DNA of 64,000 nucleotides. It comes from Marinifilum sp. D714 (GTDB taxonomy: Bacteria; Bacteroidota; Bacteroidia; Bacteroidales; Marinifilaceae). The translations under genes and the position numbers were made by a program. The stretch lies in the NCBI RefSeq assembly GCF_030851345.1, contig NZ_JALPNU010000002.1, positions 248,001 to 312,000 of the forward strand, read 5' to 3'. Positions 26,295 to 35,336 of this stretch are shown in pieces; position 1 is the stretch's first letter; each line of letters begins with the position of its first letter. Under the pieces are notes generated by a model that saw nothing but the letters and a program-made list of their open reading frames with translations, did no database searches and was not told the origin of the DNA.

Positions 26295-26397
26295 GTTAAT
26301 GTTTAATTATAAATGGTTAATGTTTAGTTATTACCTACTAGCTTATGCAATTGTGTACAATGTCATTAATCATTAAACACTAATCATTATTAATTGA
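26295..26397. repeat. AT-rich inverted repeats between fadN and fadA
   Basis: GTTAATGTTTAATTATAAATGGTTAATG near 26295 is answered by CATTAATCATTAAACACTAATCATTA near 26360. The spacer matches the fadA-fadE spacer in length (about 104 bp) and style. Confidence 0.55.
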
Positions 26398-28797
26398 CTA
26401 GTTTCTAAGGATTTTTCCTTTTTGCAAAAGACTCTGCATTCGTTCCAGTGTTTTCTTTTGTTGACAGAGTCGTACAAAAGCAATTCGTTCCAGATCGAGT
26501 AAATATTTTTCCGAAACTTTGGTGGGTTCACTTAGTTCACCTCCACTTAGCACTTTTCCAAGCTCTATGGACAAATGTTTATCGTATTCGGATATGTAAT
26601 TTCCTACTTCCATTCCATCAGCACCCGAATAAACCAAAGCCAAACCTTCGCTTCCCAAAACAGTAATGTCTTTGGTTGGTAGAGGAGGAGTGTAGCCTTT
26701 CTCAAGCATTAGCAAAGCTGCTTTTTTTGCATAAGTCAACTGATGTTTTTTGCTAATGATCACTTCATCCACATCCTTTCGGAGATATCCCAAATCGAAT
26801 GCTTCGTAGGCCGACATCGATACCTTTGCCTGACCAATACTCAAGAATTTATCTCGGAAGCGGTTGGTTCTGATATCATCCTGGGCAATTTCCCTGGACA
26901 ATCGGTAAGCAAATTCTTTGGTTCCTCCACCAGCAGGAATCACTCCAACACCCAATTCAACCAATCCCATGTAGGTTTCGGTGTGAGCAATTACCTTGTC
27001 GGTGTGCATGCAAAGTTCGCATCCTCCTCCCAGAGTCATTCCATGTGGAGCTGCAATAACCGGAATCGATGCGTACTTTAGTTTCAGCATGGTGTTTTGG
27101 AAAGTGCGAACAACCATGTCTAACTCATCGAATTCCTGTTCAACAGCAAGCATAAATACCAGTCCTATATTGGCTCCGGCCGAGAAGTTTTCTCCTTCGT
27201 TAGAGATTACCAAAGCCCGATAATCGCTTTCTGCCAACTCAATCGCTTTGTTAATTCCTTGTATGATTTCACTGCCAATGGTATTCATTTTGGTGTGGAA
27301 TTCCAGATTGATGATTCCATCTCCAAGATCAATGATGCTGGCTCCTTCGTTACTCCAAATGGTTTTGGATGAACGAATGTTATTAAGAAGAACCAGATTT
27401 TCAGTTCCAGGAATGGTTTGATGAGCATTGGTATTTACATCATAGTACTGTTTCATACCATCTTTTAACTGATAGAAACTAAGATCTTCCTGAACCATAT
27501 TGTAAACCCAGTTGGCAGCCTTAAAGCCCATTTCTTCCATCATGCTTAAAGTCTTTTTCACACCTAAACTTTCCCAAATCTCGAATGGTCCCATTTCCCA
27601 GGCAAAACCAGAGCAGATGGCTTCGTCAATTTTGTACAGGTCATCGGTAATTTCAGGCATTCGATTCGAAACATAGGCAAATAAGCCAAAGAACAACTTC
27701 TGATAGAACTGATTTACTTTGCTGTTTCCTTTTAAGAGAACTTTAAAGCGATTATTGAGATGAGGTACAGCCTTTGCGGCTTCAAATTCACCAAACTTTA
27801 CCCTTTGCTTTTCTTGATATTCGAAACTTTCCAGATTCAAGCTTAAAATCTCACTCTTTCCTTCAGATTTAATCTTTTTATAAAAGCCCTGACCTGTTTT
27901 TGCTCCCAACCATTGGTTTCCCATCATGTGTTGAATGAATTCCGGAATCTGGAAAACATCTTTGGCTTCATCATCTTGCAGAGCTTTTTGAAGATTTTGT
28001 GCTACAAATACCAAGGTATCCAGACCAACTACATCGCAAGTACGGAAGGTTGCCGATTTGGGTCTTCCAATAATTGGTCCAGTCAACTTATCTATTTCTT
28101 CCACTGAGAATCCAAACTCATCAATCAAATGAAAGACGGACATCATGGAATAAACCCCAACTCGGTTGGCAATAAAAGCAGGAGTATCCTTACAACTAAC
28201 CACCGATTTGCCTAAAAATCTTTCTCCAAAATCAGTCAAAAAATCCAATACTTCCTGATTTGTGCTAGGGGAAGGAATGATTTCTAACAATTTCAAATAC
28301 CTAGGAGGATTAAAGAAGTGAGTGCCACAAAAATGAGTGGCAAAATCTTCTGATCTTCCTTGAATCAGCATCTGAATAGGAATACCTGATGTATTTGTGG
28401 TAATCAGGGAACCAGGTTTACGATGCTCTTCAATTTTGTTATAAAGCTCTTGTTTGATTTTTAGATTTTCGATAATGGCTTCTATTATCCAGTCGCATTC
28501 AGCTATTTTATGAAGATCATCTTCGAAATTACCCGTTGTAATTCTGCTGGCATAAGCTTTTAAATACAATGGAGCAGGTTTTAGTTTTGTAGCCTTTAGA
28601 AAAAGATCGTTTACAATTTTATTTCGCACTTTAGGATGCTCAAGTGACAATCCAGCCTTTTGTTCTTTTTCATTAAGCTCTTTTGCAGGCATATCTAATA
28701 GCAATACCTCCATGCCTATATTGGCAAAATGACATGCAATTTGAGCGCCCATGACTCCTGCACCCAAAACTGCAATTTTTCTAATTTTTCGAGTCAT
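26398..28797 (-). CDS. fadN: 3-hydroxyacyl-CoA dehydrogenase / enoyl-CoA hydratase fusion (FadN-like)
   Basis: The 799-residue enzyme hydrates enoyl-CoA and oxidises the 3-hydroxyacyl-CoA. The NAD-binding dehydrogenase is at the N-terminus (IAVLGAGVMGAQIACHFANIG; THFFNPPRYLKLLEIIP; FIANRVGVYSMM). The hydratase lies in the second half (ALVISNEGENFSAGANIGLV and AAPHGMTLGGGCELCMHTD). This order is opposite to E. coli FadB and matches Bacillus FadN (YusL). It is 32 bp from the upstream ligase gene. Confidence 0.93.
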   Translation of the reverse strand: MTRKIRKIAVLGAGVMGAQIACHFANIGMEVLLLDMPAKELNEKEQKAGLSLEHPKVRNKIVNDLFLKATKLKPAPLYLKAYASRITTGNFEDDLHKIAECDWIIEAIIENLKIKQELYNKIEEHRKPGSLITTNTSGIPIQMLIQGRSEDFATHFCGTHFFNPPRYLKLLEIIPSPSTNQEVLDFLTDFGERFLGKSVVSCKDTPAFIANRVGVYSMMSVFHLIDEFGFSVEEIDKLTGPIIGRPKSATFRTCDVVGLDTLVFVAQNLQKALQDDEAKDVFQIPEFIQHMMGNQWLGAKTGQGFYKKIKSEGKSEILSLNLESFEYQEKQRVKFGEFEAAKAVPHLNNRFKVLLKGNSKVNQFYQKLFFGLFAYVSNRMPEITDDLYKIDEAICSGFAWEMGPFEIWESLGVKKTLSMMEEMGFKAANWVYNMVQEDLSFYQLKDGMKQYYDVNTNAHQTIPGTENLVLLNNIRSSKTIWSNEGASIIDLGDGIINLEFHTKMNTIGSEIIQGINKAIELAESDYRALVISNEGENFSAGANIGLVFMLAVEQEFDELDMVVRTFQNTMLKLKYASIPVIAAPHGMTLGGGCELCMHTDKVIAHTETYMGLVELGVGVIPAGGGTKEFAYRLSREIAQDDIRTNRFRDKFLSIGQAKVSMSAYEAFDLGYLRKDVDEVIISKKHQLTYAKKAALLMLEKGYTPPLPTKDITVLGSEGLALVYSGADGMEVGNYISEYDKHLSIELGKVLSGGELSEPTKVSEKYLLDLERIAFVRLCQQKKTLERMQSLLQKGKILRN

Positions 28798-28829
28798 ATT
28801 TTTATTTGTTATAGTGTGTGATTACTTAT

Positions 28830-30614
28830 TTAAAGTTCTTCTTCGTAGGCGTATATATCTCGAATTAAATCGTCGTATTTATCCTTTAAAACTTTTCTTT
28901 TGAGTTTTAGGGTTGGTGATAATTCTCCAGATTCAGGAGTCCAAACATCAGAAACCAGTCGACAGGTTTTAATCTTCTTTGGGCGATCGAGATTTACATT
29001 GGTTTTCTCAACTTCTTTCCAGATTCGCATTTGAATACGCTCGTTTTTAATGATCTCTTCCGGACTGATAAAATCCAATTTCTTTCTTTTGCAGTATTCT
29101 TTTAGGAATTCAAAGTCCGGGGAAATTAATACAGAAGGAAAGCGTCTGAATTCACCAATTACAATTGCCTGATCGATAAAAGGAGATTCTTTTAATTTGT
29201 TTTCAATTACCTGTGGAGCAATATAAATGCCACCGGAAGTTTTGAAGATTTCCTTCTTACGATCGGTAATTTTGAGGAATCGATCTTCTACAATGCAACC
29301 AATATCACCCGTATGAAACCAACCATCTTTGTCGATAACCTCATTGGTTAGTTCAGGATTTTTGTAATATCCCAGCATGATATTCGGTCCTCGGGCTAGA
29401 ATTTCTCCATCTTCTGCAATTTTAACTTCCACGCCTTCTAGAACGGGGCCAACTGTTCCAAATTTGATGTCAGGATAAGCATTTTGATTTGCTGCGATGA
29501 TGGGGGAGGTTTCGGTCAAACCATAACCTTCTTGAACAGGAATACCAGCAGCCCAAAATAGACGCTCTAATCTAACTTGAAGAGCAGCTCCACCCGAACA
29601 CATAAACATGATGTTACCACCAAGAGCTTCCTGCCATTTGCTAAAAATTAGCTTTCTGGCAATTTTTAATTTGAATTCGTACCACCAGCCATTTTCCCCG
29701 TTCAGTTCATATTTTTGACCAAGGTTTACTGCCCATAAAAACAAGGATTTCTTTATGGCAGGCAGACTTTTTCCTTTTGCCATGATCTTGTCATATACTT
29801 TTTCCAGCAATCGGGGAACGGTGGCAAACCCATGAGGTTTAATTTCTCGCAAATTATCGCCAATGGTTTCCATACTTTCAGCATAATAGATACTAATTCC
29901 CTTGTACTGATACTGATAGTTAACCATTCGCTCGTAAACATGGTTGATTGGTAAAAAACTCAAACACTTGTGACTTGAATTTAAAATTAAACGTGCAGCC
30001 GAAGCCAGCACATTACTTGTGAAGTTTTTGTGCGATAACATTACACCTTTAGGGTTGCCTGTTGTTCCCGATGTATATATAATGGTAACCAAATCTTGTG
30101 GTTTGATTGATTCTTTAATAGACTTTAATTCATTTTTATATTTGTCATTAAGAGCTTTGCCTATATCAAGTAATCGTACCCAATGAGTCACAGCTTTTAT
30201 CTTATCGAAAGAATAAACCTCTTTTATTGAAGGATGATCGTTTAATAGTGGTTCTATTTTGCAATACAACTCTTCGCTTGATAAAAAAATGATACTAGGC
30301 TCACAATGACGAATGATAAAATCATAACTTTTTGCGCTAATTGTCGGATAAAGAGGAACATGAATCACTCCAATTTGTGCCAAGGCCATATCAACAAAAT
30401 TCCATTCGGGTCTGTTGTTCGAAATGGTGATAACTCGGTCTCCTTTTTTAAGACCACTATCCAGCAAAGCGTAACTAATTAAATCTGAATATTTCAGATA
30501 TTGTTCTGTGGAATAGGTAACCCACTTGCCATCTTCTTTCTTTGCGAAAGCATCTGTTTTATCAGGATAATTCTCCCGATAATTATCGAGTAAATCAAAA
30601 ATGCGCGTAACCAT
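28830..30614 (-). CDS. fadD: Long-chain acyl-CoA synthetase (AMP-forming)
   Basis: The enzyme activates fatty acids with ATP and CoA. Family motifs are present: IIYTSGTTGNPKGVMLSHKN, GYGLTETSPIIAAN, the GWFHTGDIG segment and ITDRKKEIFKTSGG. I prefer the ATG at 30614 (MVTRIFDLLDNY) over one nine codons earlier, giving 594 residues. As first gene of the operon it feeds acyl-CoA to FadN, FadA and FadE. The gene symbol is by role; it could also be called a FAA1/AMP-dependent synthetase. No dedicated regulator such as FadR is adjacent. Confidence 0.9.
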   Translation of the reverse strand: MVTRIFDLLDNYRENYPDKTDAFAKKEDGKWVTYSTEQYLKYSDLISYALLDSGLKKGDRVITISNNRPEWNFVDMALAQIGVIHVPLYPTISAKSYDFIIRHCEPSIIFLSSEELYCKIEPLLNDHPSIKEVYSFDKIKAVTHWVRLLDIGKALNDKYKNELKSIKESIKPQDLVTIIYTSGTTGNPKGVMLSHKNFTSNVLASAARLILNSSHKCLSFLPINHVYERMVNYQYQYKGISIYYAESMETIGDNLREIKPHGFATVPRLLEKVYDKIMAKGKSLPAIKKSLFLWAVNLGQKYELNGENGWWYEFKLKIARKLIFSKWQEALGGNIMFMCSGGAALQVRLERLFWAAGIPVQEGYGLTETSPIIAANQNAYPDIKFGTVGPVLEGVEVKIAEDGEILARGPNIMLGYYKNPELTNEVIDKDGWFHTGDIGCIVEDRFLKITDRKKEIFKTSGGIYIAPQVIENKLKESPFIDQAIVIGEFRRFPSVLISPDFEFLKEYCKRKKLDFISPEEIIKNERIQMRIWKEVEKTNVNLDRPKKIKTCRLVSDVWTPESGELSPTLKLKRKVLKDKYDDLIRDIYAYEEEL

Positions 30615-30867
30615 AATTAAAGATTTAGATATGTAAGGCATTACAGCATTTCAAAATGGTGTTTAATCATTTTGATGCGCAGAAACTTAATCTCTAATTG
30701 TTAGAGGTGAGAGGTTTAGTGTTGATTTAAGTTTTGTGTAAGAAGTTGTATTGGGAATTAGTTTCGGAGATTTTCCGAAATCTTTTTACACTTACATAAA
30801 ATTTACAAAAAGGAATTTGAAAATAAAAGAATAATTGGTAAGAATTCTTTTTTATTTGGTAAGCGAA

Positions 30868-30896
30868 AAAAAAGGAAGCTTTTGGGCTTCCTTTGA
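30868..30896 (-). terminator. Terminator of fmt operon
   Basis: On the minus strand AAGGAAGCCC-AAAA-GCTTCCTT is followed by TTTTTT. Confidence 0.88.
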
Positions 30897-30900
30897 AATT

Positions 30901-31857
30901 TTATAAGTGATAGTTGGATATTTGCTGAAATCCGCGAAGAAAATCTTCGACTTTCATTCTTTTCTTGCCTGCTTGTTGCAGCACTGTAATAGATAGAAAG
31001 CCGCCTTCTACAGCCACTTTTAAATAAGTTTTACCATCGGTGTGCAAACTTCCTATTTCTTTGTCGTGATTTTCAATTGTTTTTTCGGTTGCGAAAACTT
31101 TAAGACCGATCTTTTTTCCTTCTTCATTTGGAATCAATTCCGTCCATGATGCTGGGTACGGACTTAATCCACGAATTAAATTATGAATTGAATTGATATT
31201 CTTGGTCCAATCAATCTTACAATCCTCTTTAAAGATTTTGGGAGCAGATTTTAATTCATTAGCAGCAATGCTTTCCTGAGGGATTTGTGGGTAGTCATTG
31301 GCTTGAATTGCTTTTACTGTCTTAACTACCAAATCAGCACCAATATTCATCAATTTATCGTGAATGATCTCAGCATTGTCATTTTCACCAATCTCAGTTT
31401 TTTCTTGAAATATGATGTTACCTGTATCAATTTCGTGCTTTAAAAGAAATGTAGATACACCAGTTTCTTTATCACCATTGATGATTGCCCAGTTAATAGG
31501 TGCAGCACCACGATATTGAGGAAGTAGGGAAGCATGAAGATTCAGGGTTCCATATTTTGGCATGTTCCAAACTACCTCAGGTAACATTTTAAAAGCAACC
31601 ACAACCTGCAAATCAGCTTCCAATGATTTAAGTTCTGCAAGAAATTCTTCATTTCTGAATTTTTCAGGCTGTAAAATTTTCAATCCTTTTTCGGCAGCAT
31701 ACTTTTTAACTGCTGCTTCTTGTATTTTTTGACCTCTACCTGCAGGTTTATCGGGATTGGTAATTACACCAACTACATTAACCCCTGCATTTAAAAGAGC
31801 TTCAAGAGGAGCCACCGCAAAATCGGGTGTTCCCATATATACTACACGTAAACTCAT
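30901..31857 (-). CDS. fmt: Methionyl-tRNA formyltransferase
   Basis: Fmt formylates initiator Met-tRNA with 10-formyl-tetrahydrofolate. The 318-residue protein has the transferase start LRVVYMGTPDFAVAPLEALL, the folate-site LNLHASLLPQYRGAAPINWAI with the catalytic Asn-His pair, HEIDTGNIIFQ, and the C-terminal tRNA-binding domain (LIRGLSPYPASWTEL). It is last in an operon with a DUF5522 mini-protein 2 bp upstream, an NTF2-like lipoprotein and an LptF/G permease. Confidence 0.96.
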   Translation of the reverse strand: MSLRVVYMGTPDFAVAPLEALLNAGVNVVGVITNPDKPAGRGQKIQEAAVKKYAAEKGLKILQPEKFRNEEFLAELKSLEADLQVVVAFKMLPEVVWNMPKYGTLNLHASLLPQYRGAAPINWAIINGDKETGVSTFLLKHEIDTGNIIFQEKTEIGENDNAEIIHDKLMNIGADLVVKTVKAIQANDYPQIPQESIAANELKSAPKIFKEDCKIDWTKNINSIHNLIRGLSPYPASWTELIPNEEGKKIGLKVFATEKTIENHDKEIGSLHTDGKTYLKVAVEGGFLSITVLQQAGKKRMKVEDFLRGFQQISNYHL

Positions 31858-31859
31858 AG

Positions 31860-32027
31860 TTATTCCTTTAAGTTCCTGTTTCCTTTATTGTGTTTTGGAA
31901 AATAAGGGCAATGTTTGCATCCATTGCCACAGCAATATCCTCTTTCGGTAAGATATTTTTTTGTCATGATTCTATATCCATCAGGATGCATATAGTAATC
32001 GATATCTGGTTTTAAATCGTCAAACAT
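31860..32027 (-). CDS. DUF5522-like cysteine-rich mini-protein
   Basis: The 55-residue frame runs from the ATG at 32027 to the TAA at 31860-31862: MFDDLKPDIDYYMHPDGYRI, then MTKKYLTERGYCCGNGCKHC, then PYFPKHNKGNRNLKE. The CCGNGCKHCPY motif is that of DUF5522, a small Bacteroidota family probably binding metal through its cysteines. It sits 1 bp after the NTF2-like gene stop and 2 bp before fmt, consistent with a translated operon gene. Its function is unknown. Confidence 0.85.
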   Translation of the reverse strand: MFDDLKPDIDYYMHPDGYRIMTKKYLTERGYCCGNGCKHCPYFPKHNKGNRNLKE

Positions 32028-32028
32028 A

Positions 32029-32499
32029 TTAGTCTTGTTTAATTTTTAAAAACTCTTTTATGCTTTCGTTTTTAATGGTAACCGAAAGATGGTAGTGAGA
32101 TATTTTGTATTCGTTGTTTTCAATTACCAGTACGCCAGAAGCTCTGCAAACCCCCATCCATGTATTTAAAAGTTCATCGAACCAAATGGTTTTCTTGTCT
32201 TCCGAAGTATAAATTTTTCTATCAAAAGCCTTAAAATCCCAGGTTGTTCCCTTGGCAAAATAGGGCTTGCAAAAATTGTGGAATTCTTGTCTGGTCCATC
32301 TTTCCGATGGATCGGTTCCAATGTAGGTTGCATTTTCAGTCATCAAGCCAAAATACTTTTCTAAATCAGCATCTGCGGCAGCCTTATGCCAATCATCAAG
32401 AAGCTGATTGACTTCTTTTTCGGAGTATTCTACTTGTTTTGTACAAGCAGAAAATAATCCTAAAACTGCAATTAGAATTATGAATATAGATTTATGCAT
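32029..32499 (-). CDS. NTF2/SnoaL-like lipoprotein
   Basis: I start the gene at the ATG at 32499 because it opens on a lipoprotein signal (KSIFIILIAVLGLFSAC, Cys19); this ATG overlaps the permease stop by 8 bp. The ~137-residue mature part has the NTF2/SnoaL pattern: VNQLLDDWHKAAADADLEKYFGLMTENATYIGTDP, TWDFKAFDRKIYTS, WFDELLNTWMGVCRASGVLV and ISHYHLSVTI. Such folds bind small ligands or act as enzymes; no catalytic residues are certain. It is coupled to an LptF/G-type permease, so an envelope role is plausible. Confidence 0.8.
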   Translation of the reverse strand: MHKSIFIILIAVLGLFSACTKQVEYSEKEVNQLLDDWHKAAADADLEKYFGLMTENATYIGTDPSERWTRQEFHNFCKPYFAKGTTWDFKAFDRKIYTSEDKKTIWFDELLNTWMGVCRASGVLVIENNEYKISHYHLSVTIKNESIKEFLKIKQD

Positions 32500-33949
32500 T
32501 TTTCTTTTTGAAAAATTTAACGGGGTTAATCTTTTTAAAGAAATCAATATAATTCTCGATGTTGAAAACAGCAGAATCGGTAGTTGCTTTGTAGGTTAAT
32601 ACAATTCCCAATGGTAGAATTATCAGTGATGAAATCCACATCCCGATAGCTGGAGGAAGAACCAATTCTTTGGCAAATCGTTCACCAGTCATGGAAATGA
32701 TGTAATAAAAAATAAAGAATAACACAGATACAATTACTGGCATTCCCAAGCCTCCTTTACGGATGATTGCACCAAGAGGAGCTCCAATAAAGAAGAATAT
32801 CAAACAAGCAAAAGGAAGTGTGAATTTTCGATGCCACTCATTGGAGAATTTTTTAATCCATTTTTCTTGTCCCAATAGCTCTCCTTCTTTTCGAGAGATA
32901 GTTTCTCTGGTTTTTCTAGCGAAACTAAGAGCTGAACTTACTGAGGTTAACTGTTTTGTGATTGTAGTAGATTTAAATAAAGAATCAACATTTAGTGTTT
33001 TTGCTGAAAGGTTTTGCGATTTTACAGAATCTTTTCGCATCGATTTTGATTCTTTCTTAAAGTAATGTCTTGCTAGCAATCCTGTAACAAGTCTCTTTTT
33101 TTCATTTTGCAATTTACCTTGTAAGGAATCTTCAGAATGGACCAACTGTTTTAGGTTTAGCATTCTGTAGTTCTTGCTATATCTATCCTCGTTACCTCTT
33201 TTTAATTCAGTGCTTCTAAGAGGAACGTTTGTTTTATATTCCTGAAATTTAATTCTTCTGGAAGGATGTTTTTTATCTCTTCTCGATTTGGTTTTTACCT
33301 CCTGATACATATTGCCACTATACAAAGTAAGAGCCATATTCTTCTTATCAGGAGAAGTAACCATGGTGCCGGAATCAGCAACTGTTACATTGGTATTTCC
33401 TATTCCATCGCGATGATCGTAAATCAAAATTTTATGCATCATCCCTGTTTCCTTATCAATTTTATCAACCTTAATGCTAAAATTTGGAAGGTCATTTGTG
33501 AAAATACCTTCTTTCAGGATTAGTTCTGGCTTTTGGTTTTTAATATCGATTAATAATGATGTAGTTTTTAAGGATGCAACTGGCATTACATAGTTGGCAA
33601 AGAAAAAAGCACTAATACTAATTATCACCACAAGAGTGGTAAGTGGCTGCATGATTCGCTGCAAGGAAATTCCTGCAGCTTTCATGGCTGTTAATTCATA
33701 ATTCTCTCCCATATTCCCAAAGGTCATAATGGAAGCCAAAAGAATAGCCAAAGGCAGTGCCATTGGAACTAAAGTAGCAGAAACGTAAAACAAAAATTCA
33801 GCAATTACTGTCCATTCTAACCCTTTTCCGACAAGTTCATCGATATATCGCCAAAGGAATTGCATGAGAAGAACAAACATGCAGATAAAGAAAGTAAAGG
33901 CCAATGGCCCAAGAAAACTTTTAAGAATAAATGAATGTAAACGTTTCAT
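32492..33949 (-). CDS. LptF/LptG family permease
   Basis: LptF and LptG form the membrane part of the transporter that lifts lipopolysaccharide from the inner membrane. The ATG at 33949 (MKRLHSFILKSFLGPLAFTF) gives 485 residues with the YjgP/YjgQ topology: two or three N-terminal helices, a large periplasmic domain (residues ~100-370) and three C-terminal helices (LPFACLIFFFIGAPLGAIIRKGGLG; VIVSVLFFIFYYIIS; IGMWISSLIILPLGIVLTY). Whether it acts as LptF or LptG cannot be told. It leads a four-gene operon ending in fmt. Confidence 0.88.
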   Translation of the reverse strand: MKRLHSFILKSFLGPLAFTFFICMFVLLMQFLWRYIDELVGKGLEWTVIAEFLFYVSATLVPMALPLAILLASIMTFGNMGENYELTAMKAAGISLQRIMQPLTTLVVIISISAFFFANYVMPVASLKTTSLLIDIKNQKPELILKEGIFTNDLPNFSIKVDKIDKETGMMHKILIYDHRDGIGNTNVTVADSGTMVTSPDKKNMALTLYSGNMYQEVKTKSRRDKKHPSRRIKFQEYKTNVPLRSTELKRGNEDRYSKNYRMLNLKQLVHSEDSLQGKLQNEKKRLVTGLLARHYFKKESKSMRKDSVKSQNLSAKTLNVDSLFKSTTITKQLTSVSSALSFARKTRETISRKEGELLGQEKWIKKFSNEWHRKFTLPFACLIFFFIGAPLGAIIRKGGLGMPVIVSVLFFIFYYIISMTGERFAKELVLPPAIGMWISSLIILPLGIVLTYKATTDSAVFNIENYIDFFKKINPVKFFKKKNA

Positions 33950-34106
33950 TCTAAAATATTTTAATTGAAGCGAGATCTGAATTTTATTGTAATGATATCG
34001 CATTTCTACCTAAAAAATAAGACCAATAACTTGTAGAAACTGGTCTTACATAGCTTACAAAAATAAGCTAATTATTTAGGATTTGGTGTTATGATTTGTT
34101 AAAAAA

Positions 34107-34481
34107 TCATATTCCCAAAACATGTTTTAATTCGGCGATTTGAGTATCCCAAAGTTCAATGCTTTCGTCTATTTCATCTTCATCAGCAAAATCGGTAATG
34201 ATAAGAGATAGATCATTGGTAAGGGCATCAATTTCTATTTTAAATTCGAAATAGCTTTCTTCATCTTCACTATCCAGCCAGTGGAAGCGAATTAAACGAT
34301 TGTCTTTCTTGGTAATTAATTCTGCTTGCTGTTCCGATCCATCCCAAATGAAAGTATAAACTTTACCTTTTTGATTTACATCATCAGCAAACCATTCTGA
34401 TAATCCACTTGCATTACTTAGTCGATCGAAAATCACTTTTTGCGAAGCTTGAAGTACATATTCCAGTTCAAATTGTTTCAT
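34107..34481 (-). CDS. START-like domain protein
   Basis: The 124-residue protein (start MKQFELEYVLQASQ, four codons after another ATG at 34493) has the helix-grip pattern of START/AHSA1-like folds: VIFDRLSNASGLSEWFADDV, YTFIWDGSEQQAELI, and a C-terminal helix IELWDTQIAELKHVLGI. This is the START_2 type common in Bacteroidota. Ligand and role are unknown. It stands alone. Confidence 0.8.
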   Translation of the reverse strand: MKQFELEYVLQASQKVIFDRLSNASGLSEWFADDVNQKGKVYTFIWDGSEQQAELITKKDNRLIRFHWLDSEDEESYFEFKIEIDALTNDLSLIITDFADEDEIDESIELWDTQIAELKHVLGI

Positions 34482-34493
34482 CTGTTGGGGCAT

Positions 34494-34803
34494 AAATGTT
34501 TTGATAATAAAATAAGGGAATTAAGTTTGTCTTGATAAATTTTTCCCCCAGTATTAAAATACTGCACTAAAAAGGTGAAATGTAAGTTAATACTTAAATT
34601 TCGCGCAAGATACTTAAGAATTTTCTAATAATAAAAACTGATTCTTAAATCTTTAGGTTTTCTCATATTGTTAATTCTTAAATATGCTTATTTTACATGC
34701 ACCATATAAGTTAAGAAAATTTTACAAATCGATAAATTAAATCATTTACAATTCAAGAGTTGAAAAAAATGAGAAATGATTTTTTTTTAATGAAAAAGGA
34801 TTC
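34494..34803. other. AT-rich intergenic region upstream of the first tRNA
   Basis: About 310 bp, very AT-rich, between the START-like gene and the first tRNA promoter. I see no gene or stable hairpin in it. Confidence 0.55.
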
Positions 34804-34811
34804 TATATTTG
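34804..34811 (+). promoter_or_regulatory. tRNA-Met-1 promoter (-7 box)
   Basis: TATATTTGCACCGC lies 18 bp before the tRNA. The same 14-mer precedes the second copy, which supports it as the real promoter. Confidence 0.75.
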
Positions 34812-34829
34812 CACCGCGTTAGAAAAAAC

Positions 34830-34903
34830 GGCGAGGTAGCTCAGTTGGTTAGAGCGCATGATTCATAATCATGAGGTCGGCGGTTCAAACCCGCCTCTCG
34901 CTA
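34830..34903 (+). tRNA. tRNA-Met (anticodon CAT), copy 1
   Basis: The 74-nt sequence folds as a full cloverleaf: acceptor GGCGAGG/TCTCGCT, D-arm AGCTCAGTTGGTTAGAGC, anticodon stem CATGA with loop TTCATAA (anticodon CAT), and T-arm GGCGG-TTCAAAC-CCGCC. CCA is not encoded. CAT could also belong to the tRNA-Ile that is modified to read AUA; acceptor identity was not tested. Confidence 0.95.
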
Positions 34904-34907
34904 CTAC

Positions 34908-34940
34908 AAGGGAAACAATGAAAATTGTTTCCCTTTTTTC
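34908..34940 (+). terminator. Terminator of tRNA copy 1
   Basis: AAGGGAAACAAT-GAAA-ATTGTTTCCCTT is followed by TTTT. Confidence 0.9.
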
Positions 34941-35234
34941 TTGCCTTAAAATTTCTTTACCTACAATTGTATCGAAAGATCAATAGTCTATGCTTTTTTG
35001 AAAATTCAATAGAAAGGATGCAAATCTGACTCAATGTTTGCAATAAAAACGGCAAAAGAGAAGGCACTTTTTCGTAAATATATCCTCCAAGCATAAGTGA
35101 AATGTAATGTTGTAAAAAAAATCAATATTTTTTTCAACTTGTAACATTTCTGTAAAACAGATAGTTTAAGGAATTGCGTTATTTCTTTGTAAAGATTTTT
35201 AGAAAAAAGATTTTTTTTAGAAATAAAATGCCTT

Positions 35235-35242
35235 TATATTTG
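35235..35242 (+). promoter_or_regulatory. tRNA-Met-2 promoter (-7 box)
   Basis: TATATTTGCACCGC lies 19 bp before the second tRNA, repeating the first copy's promoter. Confidence 0.75.
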
Positions 35243-35261
35243 CACCGCAATCAAGCAAAAC

Positions 35262-35335
35262 GGCGAGGTAGCTCAGTTGGTTAGAGCGCATGATTCATAA
35301 TCATGAGGTCGGCGGTTCAAACCCGCCTCTCGCTA
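35262..35335 (+). tRNA. tRNA-Met (anticodon CAT), copy 2
   Basis: The 74 nt are identical to the copy at 34830-34903. The spacer between copies (~360 bp) and the terminator differ, so the copies are separate transcription units. Confidence 0.95.
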
Positions 35336-35336
35336 C

